Below, piece after piece: positions 34,618-42,612 of a stretch of DNA of 64,000 nt; within the stretch, counting starts at the first letter, position 1; the number at the start of each line of letters is the position of its first letter. Origin of the DNA: Berryella intestinalis. Lineage in GTDB: Bacteria; Actinomycetota; Coriobacteriia; Coriobacteriales; Eggerthellaceae. A program made the position numbers and the translations under genes. The DNA is taken from NCBI RefSeq assembly GCF_000814825.1, contig NZ_CP009302.1, positions 930,001 through 994,000 of the forward strand. Direction: 5' to 3'. Below the pieces are notes generated by a model. It did not search any database. It worked only from the letters and a program-made list of their open reading frames with translations, and had not been told where the DNA came from.

Positions 34618-35005
34618 GGAGCTCTGCCCCCTTTCGCTTGGCTGCGCGTCGTGCGCGCCTGTTGGTCTTGCCCGTCTTGACTGCGGCGATTGCCGGGTCG
34701 GTCGGGCTCCTGTAGAGGAGGGATTGGTCATCGAGGTGGTGGGCGGCGAACCTGGGGATGAATTGCTCGAGCCTCATGCCGAAAGGCCGCCAGAAGCCTG
34801 CCAGCCAGAACGGGAGGCTTGCGCACATGACCGGGAAGGCGGCATTCGAGACCTCGATGCCGATCCAGAAGTAGATGATCGCCGCCGTTGCTATGGCGCT
34901 TGCGAAGCCGAGGGTCACGCAGACGAGCGTCCTGAGGCTGAGCTTGCCGACGATCTTCTCCTCGTACTCTCCGATGTCCTTCTGGACGGGGATCTGAAGG
35001 GACAT
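34595..35005 (-). CDS. PrgI-family conjugation protein
   Basis: A 136-aa protein: N-terminal IPVQKDIGEYEEKIVGKLSL, then two membrane helices (TLVCVTLGFASAIATAAIIY and AAFPVMCASLPFWLAGF) and a basic tail. This is the PrgI pattern, the VirB3-like partner of VirB4. It overlaps virB4. SD GGAGGTT precedes the ATG. Confidence 0.88.
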   Translation of the reverse strand: MSLQIPVQKDIGEYEEKIVGKLSLRTLVCVTLGFASAIATAAIIYFWIGIEVSNAAFPVMCASLPFWLAGFWRPFGMRLEQFIPRFAAHHLDDQSLLYRSPTDPAIAAVKTGKTNRRARRAAKRKGAELHEPTKQQ

Positions 35006-35014
35006 TCCAACCTC

Positions 35015-35230
35015 CTAGTTAGGGAGCCAGGAAGTGTCCAGCTGTCCGAAGTAGATGGATGCGGCGATGATGATCGCGCCGCCGGCGATGGTGGAAATCG
35101 CGCTCGCGATCTGGCTGCCGCCCTGCTGCTCGCGGATTGCGAGGCCGAGGCTGACCGCGCCCCAGACGACGAGGAAGCCGCCCAGGAACGTCACGCAGCC
35201 CGAAACGAGGCTGATGATGTTGTTTAGCAT
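35015..35230 (-). CDS. Maff2-like small membrane protein (VirB2-like candidate)
   Basis: A 71-aa protein with two helices (LVSGCVTFLGGFLVVWGAVS and IASAISTIAGGAIIIAASIY). Such two-helix proteins (Maff2/TrbC-like) lie next to PrgI in many actinobacterial and firmicute elements and may be pilin-like. The ATG at 35230 has AAAGGAGACAC upstream; the longer frame is spurious. Confidence 0.7.
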   Translation of the reverse strand: MLNNIISLVSGCVTFLGGFLVVWGAVSLGLAIREQQGGSQIASAISTIAGGAIIIAASIYFGQLDTSWLPN

Positions 35231-35404
35231 GTGTCTCCTTTGCATGTGATTGTCACCCCTGGCCCGCATGTGGAAGATGGGCTGTCGCGGGGTGTTAGAA
35301 TTGGGTTCAGGGGCACGTGCGTGCTCCTTTGCATGGGGCTGCGGCAGCATCGGCATGTGTGGAAGCGTTCCGATGCCTTGTGCGCCGCGCGCTTGCCGCA
35401 ACCC

Positions 35405-37246
35405 TCACTCAGCTACGAGGGAATCCCTCTCATAGGCCCACCTCCTCGCTCTGTATTCCTTGAAGTCGAACGGACCGCGGCCTTCGAGCCTTGCCGACCT
35501 CGGATGCTTGCGCAGGTCGTATTTCTTGTCCTTGAAGGGCTGCGCGCCGTTGATCAGCACCAATCCCTCGTCCCTCGGCATTCGCGCTATCTCGGAGGCC
35601 TGTATCAGGTCTCGCTCGAACACGCCGTAGTTCCTCGTGGTGGAGGGGTTTGCTCCGCGGGAGTCGTTCACCGTCATGTTCTTCACGGTCTGCTTGCCCA
35701 CCATCTCCGATATCTCCTTGTTGGTCTCGTTTGACTTGCCGCCGAGATAGACGAAGGTGTCGCAGGCGTTGACGATGGTGGCTGCGTTGTTGTCGCCGTA
35801 GGTCTCCTTGAGCTGCGAGAGGGACTGCAGGATCATCGACACGGCGATGTTGCGGCTGCGCGTCACGGTGATCATCCGCTCGAAGTCGGGCACCCGGCCG
35901 ATGTTGGCGAACTCGTCGAACATGAAGTGGACGGGGCGCGGGAGCCGGCCCTGGAACCTCGAGAGCGCGACCTCGCATAGCGTGTCCATCGCCAAGTGCA
36001 TGAGCAGCGCGAACAGGAAGTCGAAGGTGGAGTCCGTGTCCGACATGGACGCGAAGACCACGGTCTTCCTGCTCGCGTCGCCCAGGTGGCCGAGGTCCAT
36101 CTCGTCGTAGGAGAGGATCTCGCGGACCTCGTCGATGTCGAAGGGCTTCATGCGGACGTTGCAGCTGACCATGATGGACTTCATTGTCTTGCCGGCCGCC
36201 ACCTTGAACTGCTTGTAGGTGGCCAGGGAGAAGTCCTCTTCCGGCTTCGCGGGCTTGCCGACCTCGATCCACTCGAATGCCTCGACCCCCTCGTCGAAGT
36301 CCCTCCGCTCGGGGTCGTAGGCGGTGGCCGTGGCCTTGGGAGCCAGGCGCCTGCCCGTCTCGATCTCGTTGAAAAGCATGTCGAGCGGGCTCATGTAGTC
36401 CTCGTCGTCCTCGCGGGCGTCTGCGAGGGCGAGCAGCATGATGAGGCCGCCGACGTTCCGGTCCTCGGGCGGGCAGTGGGCGATCAGGTATCCCACCAGC
36501 GCCGTGTAGAGGAGCTTCTCGGCGTTCTCCCAGAAGGGGTCGCCGGAATGCTCCTTGTCGCCCGTCGTGTTCTTCACGAGGCACTCCACGAACTTCAGGA
36601 TGCCCTTCTCGTCGCGTACGTAGGCGAGAGGGTTGAAGTGCATGGACCTGGAGAAGTCGATGGTGTCGAAGGTGAGGATGTCGTAGCCCGATTCCTCGAA
36701 GAGCCAGCCGACGTCCATGATCAGCGTCCCCTTCGGGTCGGTGATGAAGTAGTTGGCGTTCAGCTGGTAGAGGTTCGGCTTGACGTAGTAGCGGGTCTTG
36801 CCCGTTCCGGGTCCTCCCACCACGAGCATGTTGTTGTTGGTCTCCGTCCTCTGGTCGTGGGACGTGTCGATGAAGCGCTTCTTGGATCGCGAGGAGAGGA
36901 TGATGTTGTTGTCCGGATCCTTGGAATCCGCGTAGGCCCCCATCTCCTTGGCGGTCGCCCACCTGGAGCTTCCATGCTCCTCGCCGCGCCGGTAGTTTCC
37001 CATGCGCTCAGCCTCCCTGGCCCAGAAAAGCCACACCGCGCAGGCGCAGGCCGCGCCGATCGCGACGGAGAGGGTGTCTGCGTAGAAGAGGTGGCCCGAT
37101 GCAAGGGAGTCGGGGAGGGTTTCCGCGAATCCCCCACCCGCCATGAGCGGGTTGGTCCCGGTTTCCTGGGCATGGCCCGCGATGACGTTTCCGACGAGGA
37201 AGGAGATCGCCGAGCATATGGCGGCGAAGAGCACATCGCTTCTCAT
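35405..37246 (-). CDS. virD4: VirD4/TraG-type coupling protein
   Basis: This ATPase links the relaxosome to the channel, 613 aa. Two N-terminal membrane helices, Walker A NMLVVGGPGTGKTRYYVKPN (about residue 145), FDTIDFSRSMHFNPLAYV and Walker B-like VHFMFDEFANIGRVPDFE, followed by ITVTRSRNIAVSMILQSLSQ. The start overlaps the pcfB stop (ATGA). Gene order PcfB-VirD4 is as in pCF10-like systems. Confidence 0.95.
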   Translation of the reverse strand: MRSDVLFAAICSAISFLVGNVIAGHAQETGTNPLMAGGGFAETLPDSLASGHLFYADTLSVAIGAACACAVWLFWAREAERMGNYRRGEEHGSSRWATAKEMGAYADSKDPDNNIILSSRSKKRFIDTSHDQRTETNNNMLVVGGPGTGKTRYYVKPNLYQLNANYFITDPKGTLIMDVGWLFEESGYDILTFDTIDFSRSMHFNPLAYVRDEKGILKFVECLVKNTTGDKEHSGDPFWENAEKLLYTALVGYLIAHCPPEDRNVGGLIMLLALADAREDDEDYMSPLDMLFNEIETGRRLAPKATATAYDPERRDFDEGVEAFEWIEVGKPAKPEEDFSLATYKQFKVAAGKTMKSIMVSCNVRMKPFDIDEVREILSYDEMDLGHLGDASRKTVVFASMSDTDSTFDFLFALLMHLAMDTLCEVALSRFQGRLPRPVHFMFDEFANIGRVPDFERMITVTRSRNIAVSMILQSLSQLKETYGDNNAATIVNACDTFVYLGGKSNETNKEISEMVGKQTVKNMTVNDSRGANPSTTRNYGVFERDLIQASEIARMPRDEGLVLINGAQPFKDKKYDLRKHPRSARLEGRGPFDFKEYRARRWAYERDSLVAE

Positions 37247-37791
37247 CGAGCCTTCTGCTCCAAGCGCTCCACCTGGCGAACCTGTTCTCGGGCTGCCTTG
37301 CTTGCAGCCGAGGCGGCCTTGGCCTGCTCGGCTTTCACGGCGAGCCTCTCAGCATCCCTGGACTTGGGCTGGGCGATCCTCTCCTTGGCTTCGTCAAGCG
37401 CCTCGGACGCCTTCCTCTCGAGGTCCGCGAAAACCTCGTCGACGTCCGGCGCGTCTTCGACCTTGAAAACGAGGAAGCCACGCTCGCCATCGTTGTGGAA
37501 GGCATGCTCGATGGAGGCCCTGTCCAGTTCCTCGTCGATGAGCTGCCTGATGGATTCGTATTCCGGAAGCTGCTCGAACTCAGCCATGCTGAGCTTCGCC
37601 CACTGAGGCGCGTCTTCCAGTTCTTCGGCGACGGCGTCCGGGGTCCCTGCGACCTGGCCGCGCGCGTTCCTGAAGGCGTTTGCGAGCCTTTCGGCGCCTG
37701 CCGACATCGCCGCGCCGCCCGCATCCTGCCCGATTCTCAGCATCCAGTCGACGAGCTTCTCGCCGGAGTCGTCCCCGTAGTCGCTTGGCAT
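37243..37791 (-). CDS. pcfB: PcfB-like protein (DUF3801)
   Basis: A 182-aa protein: a helical N-terminus (EKLVDWMLRIGQDAGGAAMS) and a long charged C-terminal helix (KASEALDEAKERIAQPKSRD to the end) that is coiled-coil prone. DUF3801/PcfB proteins pair with the adjacent coupling protein. It overlaps virD4 (ATGA) and follows the unknown gene by 30 bases. Confidence 0.82.
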   Translation of the reverse strand: MPSDYGDDSGEKLVDWMLRIGQDAGGAAMSAGAERLANAFRNARGQVAGTPDAVAEELEDAPQWAKLSMAEFEQLPEYESIRQLIDEELDRASIEHAFHNDGERGFLVFKVEDAPDVDEVFADLERKASEALDEAKERIAQPKSRDAERLAVKAEQAKAASAASKAAREQVRQVERLEQKAR

Positions 37792-37821
37792 AACATGCCG
37801 CCTTTCTCTAAGTTTCCTGGC

Positions 37822-38346
37822 TTATCTTGTGTGGTTGGGTCCTTGTCGGTGCTGAGTTGCGGAATCGAGCGTTGCTGACGCCTGGATGGCTCCCTGGGCC
37901 CTGTCGGCGAGGCTCTGAGGCCTCTCGGGTATCTTCGAGTCCATGTAGCGCAGGGATGTGCACTCCTCCTTGGTCGCGTGACGCATATGTAGCATCGCGT
38001 CCTCGAACTCCGCGGGGTCTAGCGATATCCGACCGAAGCTCCAGCTCTCGAAGTCGACCCATTCCCCGTCGAAGCGCTTGCAGGTCCACCATTCGTCGCC
38101 GCCGTTGACCTGCTGGATGAAGGCGAGGTCCTCGTAGACGAAACCCTGCCTGATGGCCCAGTTCCCGCGCGCGAACGCGTTGCGGAGATCCTCGATGCTC
38201 TCGGCCTTGGAGAACTCGTAGGGGTATTCCTCCATGAAGGGGTCATCCTGCCAGTCGTAGCCGCCGCGCTTGAGCCAGCCGTTCTCCTGGCACTTGGCCA
38301 CGAGGAGCTCGTGCTCCTCTCCGGTGATGGGTGCGAAGCCCTCCAT
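37822..38346 (-). CDS. Unknown first gene of the transfer operon, 174 aa
   Basis: I do not recognise the family. The protein is acidic and aromatic-rich (GYDWQDDPFMEEYPYEF and GGDEWWTCKRFDGEWVDFES), with no membrane helix. The ATG at 38346 follows AAAGGACC. It leads the pcfB-virD4 operon; a 17-bp palindromic operator sits 18 bases upstream of the start, so it is the entry point of transfer transcription. An antirestriction or regulatory role would fit the place, but sequence does not show one. Confidence 0.65.
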   Translation of the reverse strand: MEGFAPITGEEHELLVAKCQENGWLKRGGYDWQDDPFMEEYPYEFSKAESIEDLRNAFARGNWAIRQGFVYEDLAFIQQVNGGDEWWTCKRFDGEWVDFESWSFGRISLDPAEFEDAMLHMRHATKEECTSLRYMDSKIPERPQSLADRAQGAIQASATLDSATQHRQGPNHTR

Positions 38347-38363
38347 GTCGGTCCTTTCGTCGG

Positions 38364-38380
38364 TGGGACAATCTGTCCCA
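38364..38380. promoter_or_regulatory. 17-bp operator upstream of the transfer operon
   Basis: TGGGACAATCTGTCCCA, a near-perfect palindrome with a 3-base centre, lies directly before the first transfer gene. A second copy (reverse complement TGGGACAATCTGTCTCA) lies upstream of the xis/rep operon at 40622, and a third is inside virB4. It probably binds an element-encoded repressor. Confidence 0.65.
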
Positions 38381-38515
38381 GTGGGTCTCTGCTTGGCGGC
38401 GGCGAGGCGCTAGGAGTCACGAGCTCGGTTTTCGTTTGCGGGGATGTTTCAGCTGACCAGCTCTTCCTCGCCGCCAAATGCGCTTATACCAGCAGTGGGA
38501 GGGACGCTGCTGCCG

Positions 38516-39349
38516 TCATCGACGCCTAAGGTTCCCTTGGGTTCCCTTGGTTCCGTCTTCACCGAAAAAGCTGGATTCGCGCCTTCTGTCCCTATTCGGC
38601 AGGCGGACATGCGTCGAGGTCTGCACGATCCTCGAGACGATCGCCTCGGCGGTCTCGCGGTCCCCGTATCTGGCCATCCGGGACAGCAGCGTGTCTACGT
38701 CGTACTGCGACGTGTATATGGTCGGGAGCATGTCCTCGTAGCGGGAGTTGACGATTTGGAAGAGGTTTGTGAGGGCCCAGGAGCTGGTCGTATCCTTGCC
38801 TATGTCGTCCATGATCAGGACGTCGCTGCCGACATAGCGGCTGATGCCAGGCGCGCGGTCGTCGTCGTAGCTGCGCTTGATCTCCTCGAGCATTGAGAGG
38901 GTCGTTCCCATGGCCACGCTGTAGCCCGACAGAACGAACGCCTTCGCGATGGCGCTTGCCGCGTAGGTCTTTCCGGAGCCCACGCATCCCTCGATGTAGA
39001 GCCCGGCTCCCCTGTTTCCCCCGAAGCTAGACAGGTACCGAGCCGATGCCTCTAGGTCGACCCTCGCGCCGAGGAAGCGCCTGGCGATACCCGCCTTGAG
39101 GAACTTGGATTGGAGCTTGGACTCGGCCTCCTTGGCCTCCCTCTCCTCCTCTTTCCGCTTTGCCTCGAGCTCTTCCGGGCAGCCGCAGGGCTCATGGGTG
39201 ATCCACCTGACCTCGCCGCCGTACTCGATGCCGAGGGGAACGGTTGCCCGCCCGCAGTACGTGCAGGCAACCGGTTCCGGCTCGGAGTGCCTCAATCCCC
39301 TGGCCCTTGCCTCCTCGAGCGTAATGAATGGATTCCTCTCGTCCTTCAA
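38516..39349 (-). CDS. DnaC/IstB-like replication ATPase
   Basis: A 277-aa protein. An N-terminal zinc-like motif (CTYCGRATVPL and CGCPEE) is followed by a coiled-coil and an ATPase with Walker A YIEGCVGSGKTYAASAIAKA and Walker B VLIMDDIGKD. DnaC-like loaders place the helicase at an origin. It follows the winged-helix replication gene by 15 bases. The GGTTCCCTTG repeats (38530-38554) fall in its C-terminal codons (GTKGTQGN). Confidence 0.88.
   Translation of the reverse strand: MKDERNPFITLEEARARGLRHSEPEPVACTYCGRATVPLGIEYGGEVRWITHEPCGCPEELEAKRKEEEREAKEAESKLQSKFLKAGIARRFLGARVDLEASARYLSSFGGNRGAGLYIEGCVGSGKTYAASAIAKAFVLSGYSVAMGTTLSMLEEIKRSYDDDRAPGISRYVGSDVLIMDDIGKDTTSSWALTNLFQIVNSRYEDMLPTIYTSQYDVDTLLSRMARYGDRETAEAIVSRIVQTSTHVRLPNRDRRRESSFFGEDGTKGTQGNLRRR
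38530..38554. repeat. GGTTCCCTTG direct repeats at the end of the DnaC-like gene
   Basis: Two exact 10-bp copies (38530-38539 and 38540-38549) and a partial third (GTTCC). The same pattern (GGTTCCCTTG GGTTCCCTAA) occurs at 40557-40576 upstream of the xis/rep operon. Placement at both ends of the replication gene block suggests iterons or regulator sites. Confidence 0.5.
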
Positions 39350-39364
39350 ACGAGGCCGCCTTTC

Positions 39365-39850
39365 CTATCTGAAACCTTTGTTATCAGCCTTTCTTATCGG
39401 CTGACAATTCGTCAGCCCGGGGACTGAAGATTCGTCATCCCCCTGTGCCCTTTCGACTGACAAGATTTCAGGGGGTGACGTTTTGTCAGGGGGTGACGTT
39501 TTGTCAGGGTCTGGACCCCTCGCCCTCGGGGGAATGGCCGACCATACGACCGAGTAGCACTTCGTCTCGACGCCGCTTGCGTGTCGATGGGAGCCCGACT
39601 CCTGGATCAGCCCCTTTTCGAGCAGGTCCGAGAAGGCCCTGTATACGGACCTCTCCGTTGTGTTCAGGAAGCTTGCGAGATGGGGCTTGCTCTCATAAAA
39701 GTCCAATCCTGCCGAGTTGAAGCCGTAGATGCGGGCAAAGACGAGGAGCGGGACTCCAGAGAGTCCCATTCCTTTCATCATGAACCCATGCAACGTGATG
39801 AACCCTTCAGGGGAAGCGCGCTCATCACCCGCGCTCTTGATGTCCTTCAT
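39365..39850 (-). CDS. Winged-helix replication initiator-like protein
   Basis: A 161-aa protein: an N-terminal winged helix like the start of RepA/DnaD-type proteins (LLVFARIYGFNSAGLDFYES, then FLNTTERSVYRAFSDLLEKG) and a proline/threonine-rich C-terminal tail containing repeated DKTSPP. The tail codons form TGAC-N5-GTCA repeats. It is followed by the DnaC-like gene, the usual initiator-loader pair of a conjugative element. The ATG at 39850 has AGGAGAAA upstream. Confidence 0.75.
   Translation of the reverse strand: MKDIKSAGDERASPEGFITLHGFMMKGMGLSGVPLLVFARIYGFNSAGLDFYESKPHLASFLNTTERSVYRAFSDLLEKGLIQESGSHRHASGVETKCYSVVWSAIPPRARGPDPDKTSPPDKTSPPEILSVERAQGDDESSVPGLTNCQPIRKADNKGFR
39402..39506. 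repeat. TGAC-N5-GTCA repeats in the rep gene 3' end
   Basis: TGACAATTCGTCA at 39402-39414 and TGACGTTTTGTCA at 39476-39488 and 39494-39506, the latter two 18 bp apart. They overlap coding sequence for the DKTSPP repeats. Spaced palindromes inside a rep gene are typical iterons or an origin; double use is inferred. Confidence 0.5.
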
Positions 39851-39857
39851 TTTTCTC

Positions 39858-40100
39858 CTAGCCCCTTTGCTCGCGCTCGCGGACTAGGACGGTGTTACGA
39901 AGGACCCAATCGCGGAGCTCCCTCCGATCCGCTATCGATCCACGCTTTGCCCCTGGGAAAGTCCTGAGGGGCAGCGGGTCATCATCGCGTTCCGCGAGCT
40001 CGTACAGCCTTCTCTTGCTTATTCTCAGCAAGTCCATCACCTGCTGGGCGCTGTAGTAGTCCTGAGGTGGCACTGGTCTAGGTCCTGTTGCATCATTCAT
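39858..40100 (-). CDS. AlpA/excisionase-like DNA-binding protein
   Basis: An 80-aa protein with a MerR-like HTH: DYYSAQQVMDLLRISKRRLY followed by PLPLRTFPGAKRGSIADRRE and RDWVLR. AlpA/Xis-type proteins direct excision or regulate transfer. The ATG at 40100 is favoured; longer frames to 40178 have no support. It lies in the xis-rep-dnaC operon. Confidence 0.75.
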   Translation of the reverse strand: MNDATGPRPVPPQDYYSAQQVMDLLRISKRRLYELAERDDDPLPLRTFPGAKRGSIADRRELRDWVLRNTVLVREREQRG

Positions 40101-40195
40101 CGTCTGCCTCGTTTCGAGTTCGTTTGAGGCGGCAAGACGATGCCTCGCCCTTCGATAGCGCCGAAGCTTCGGGTGCAATCAACATGGCTCGGACC

Positions 40196-40441
40196 TCATT
40201 TGTTCGGTTGGTCGCCAAGTGTTCCGTTTGCTTTTATGTATCGGTCAAGAGACAGCCTGTTCACGAGAATCCTCCTTCCCAGCCTGTACGACCTGACCTC
40301 TCCGGCCTTGATGAGCTCATAGGCCTTGGTCCTTCCGGCATGCATGTATTCCTGCATTTCGGCTACGGTCATCCATTCGCTGGGGCCACTCACGGCCTGG
40401 TTCTGATCAGTGCAGCCGCTGCAGTCGCTTTGTGGTCTCAT
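40196..40441 (-). CDS. Excisionase-like HTH protein
   Basis: An 81-aa protein with the excisionase pattern EWMTVAEMQEYMHAGRTKAY, ELIKAGEVRSYRLGRRILVN, SLDRYIKANG. It is the first gene of the xis-rep operon; a 17-bp operator and GGTTCCCTTG repeats lie upstream. The cognate integrase is not in the window. Confidence 0.75.
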   Translation of the reverse strand: MRPQSDCSGCTDQNQAVSGPSEWMTVAEMQEYMHAGRTKAYELIKAGEVRSYRLGRRILVNRLSLDRYIKANGTLGDQPNK

Positions 40442-40556
40442 GCGTCCTCCTATCCTTTCCGCGCCGTATCGCTGCGTTCCGCGGCGTTACGCCATGTACG
40501 TTCATCAGCCTTCTACACGAAAGCGGGAAAGGAGTCTTTTGAGAGGAATGGGCTTC

Positions 40557-40576
40557 GGTTCCCTTGGGTTCCCTAA
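40557..40576. repeat. GGTTCCCTTG repeats upstream of the xis/rep operon
   Basis: GGTTCCCTTG at 40557-40566 and GGTTCCCTAA at 40567-40576. Same 10-bp period as at 38530-38554 in the DnaC-like gene. Confidence 0.5.
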
Positions 40577-40621
40577 GTCCCATATTCAAGAAACTGGCAT
40601 AATATCGGTTGGATGTCTCGC

Positions 40622-40638
40622 TGAGACAGATTGTCCCA
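40622..40638. promoter_or_regulatory. 17-bp operator upstream of the xis/rep operon
   Basis: TGAGACAGATTGTCCCA is the reverse-strand version of the operator at 38364, with one change. It overlaps a second palindrome TGTCTCGCTGAGACA just before it. The double site suggests cooperative repression of excision/replication genes. Confidence 0.6.
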
Positions 40639-40951
40639 GCAGCTGTGAAAGTGCCTCGCTATTCGACGGTGCAGGATGCTCAGCGCCAATGCTGAAATGC
40701 GACCTTCGCCCGGCGCTAACTGTTCCTGACGTACATCGCATCACCACCCGTGCTGTGTTTATGCTGCTCTTACGTGCAGGCAGGCTTGACCGACAGGCTC
40801 ACGCGTAGTTGGCGAGCTTGAAAAATGGTATTACCTGGAGCTATTCGAGCCTGTCCGTCCTAATCGTTGTGTTAGACCGCTTTGGATAAGTGTCCTATGC
40901 ACAGTACACGCAGCAGGACCCCCAATTGCGACAATTCCATCATCAGGAAAG

Positions 40952-42046
40952 ATGGAGGTTGCAATGGAAGACGTGCTCACCCAGCTGACGAGGCAGTTCC
41001 TCCCGCAGATGACGGCTGCCGAGAAGAGCAGGGCCCTGAGATCGCTCAAGGCGCTGATAGACGCGGAGTTGTTCGACCTCGCGGCAAGCGAGGGGGCGGA
41101 AGACGATCCCGACAGAGCCTGCCCCTGGTGCGGCTCCCCGCATTACGTGAAGAGGGGGCGAGACGGGCGCGGCCGTCAGCGGTTCCTCTGCCGAGGGTGC
41201 GCCAGGACCTTCACCGACGCCACCATGCGCATCTTCTCCACCACCAAGCTCGACAGGTCGGCCTGGATGAGGTTCGCGGAGTGCCACGTGGACATGCTCC
41301 CGCTGCGCGAGTCGGCGGAAAAGTGCGGCGTGTGCCTCAAGACGGCGTTCTTCATGCGCCACAGGCTGCTCGAGGCCATGGCCAAGCGCATGCCCGCCTT
41401 CCGCGTGGAGGCCGGCGGCGGGGCCGAGCTCGACGAGTGCTTCTTCAGGGAGAGCTTCAAGGGAAACCGCTCCAGGTCGGAGTCCGGCGTGCCCAGGAAG
41501 CCCCGCGCAAGGTCGCAGGGAACCGACGGGCACGAGAAGATATGCGTGCTCACCGGCATCAACGACGCCGGCGACATCTTCTACGAGATCGCGGGGAGGG
41601 GCGGCCTCGACGAGGCGGCAGCCAGGGAGCTGCTCGCCGACAAGCTCGCGGTCGGCGCGATAATCTCGACGGACCGTGCGCACGTGTACCGCCGCGTCCT
41701 GCCCGCCCTCGGCGTCGGCGAGCACATCGCCAGCAAGAGGGAGGAGCACGCCATCAACAGGGTGAACAGCCTCCACTCCCAGATGAGGCACTTCATCGGC
41801 AGGTTCCGGGGCGTCTCCACGAGACGCCTCGAGAACTACCTCGCCTGGTTCAAGTGGACGTGGTGCTTCAAGGTCCGCAGGAGCGCGGACGAGCTCGCCG
41901 AGCTCATAGTGAGGCAGGCGGCCCGCGGCACGTACGAGAAGACCTGGCGCCAGTACAAGGTGACCCCCTATCCGTTCTACGAGTACTGGATCAAGCAGGC
42001 GAAATGGGACTCGCGTGCGCGGAGGGCCATATACGGCGTGGCGTGA
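40952..42046 (+). CDS. IS1595-family transposase, copy 2
   Basis: Identical in sequence to the copy at 17634-18728 (zinc ribbon, ISXO2-like DDE core, 364 aa), on the plus strand. The intact frame in both copies indicates recent duplication; either could supply transposase. Confidence 0.93.
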   Translation: MEVAMEDVLTQLTRQFLPQMTAAEKSRALRSLKALIDAELFDLAASEGAEDDPDRACPWCGSPHYVKRGRDGRGRQRFLCRGCARTFTDATMRIFSTTKLDRSAWMRFAECHVDMLPLRESAEKCGVCLKTAFFMRHRLLEAMAKRMPAFRVEAGGGAELDECFFRESFKGNRSRSESGVPRKPRARSQGTDGHEKICVLTGINDAGDIFYEIAGRGGLDEAAARELLADKLAVGAIISTDRAHVYRRVLPALGVGEHIASKREEHAINRVNSLHSQMRHFIGRFRGVSTRRLENYLAWFKWTWCFKVRRSADELAELIVRQAARGTYEKTWRQYKVTPYPFYEYWIKQAKWDSRARRAIYGVA

Positions 42047-42117
42047 TGTCCAGGGCGGTCTGGCGCAGCGCATCTGCGGCAAGCGCTGAAGTCGTGACCC
42101 GATGCAAAAAGCAACAG

Positions 42118-42612
42118 CTAGCGATATTCTTCGGGAACGTCGAAACCGTACTCACGGCATAGGAGCATGACATCGTGGACGTCGTGCTCGTCATGCTGAT
42201 AGCCCAAGTGAAACAACAGCTGGCTTTCGGGGTCGATGCACGACACCTCCACCTCGCCGATGCGCCCCCTCCCCGAAAAGACCTCCCCGGGAAAACGATC
42301 TCCCTGATACAGAATATCGCCATTCTCGGCGAAATCGAAGCAATGCAGGTCGACGATGCGCCCCGCCTCGTCTTGCCACACCGTGTGATCTTCGGTGGTG
42401 AAAGATGCAGCCACCTCGGAAAACCCCTCATCAGCAATTAGATCCACGAACCTTTGGTAATCCCCGCGCTGAACGAACAGGTCGATGTCGTTATGAGCCC
42501 TGGTCTCACGCCCGACAAGCGCATCGACGCCCCAGCCGCCATCAAGATATACGCCAATGCCCGCACCTGCGGAAAGGCCGATTATCCAACACGCATCATC
42601 CTTGGTGACCAT
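42118..42612 (-). CDS. Lincosamide nucleotidyltransferase-like protein, copy 2
   Basis: Identical to the passenger at 17068-17562, 164 aa, with the GGWGVDALVGRETRAHNDID core. Convergent with its transposase. Two copies double the gene dosage and offer homology for inversion of the DNA between them. Confidence 0.72.
   Translation of the reverse strand: MVTKDDACWIIGLSAGAGIGVYLDGGWGVDALVGRETRAHNDIDLFVQRGDYQRFVDLIADEGFSEVAASFTTEDHTVWQDEAGRIVDLHCFDFAENGDILYQGDRFPGEVFSGRGRIGEVEVSCIDPESQLLFHLGYQHDEHDVHDVMLLCREYGFDVPEEYR

Larger units (their letters stand above)
40442..40864. other. Control region of the xis/rep operon
   Basis: A 420-bp non-coding stretch between the excisionase gene and IS1595 copy 2. 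It contains GGTTCCCTTG repeats (40557-40576), a TGTCTCGCTGAGACA palindrome overlapping a 17-bp operator (40622-40638), and an AT-rich region (40600-40610, reading ATATTATGCC on the minus strand) suited to a promoter. No gene or RNA was recognised. Confidence 0.5.
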
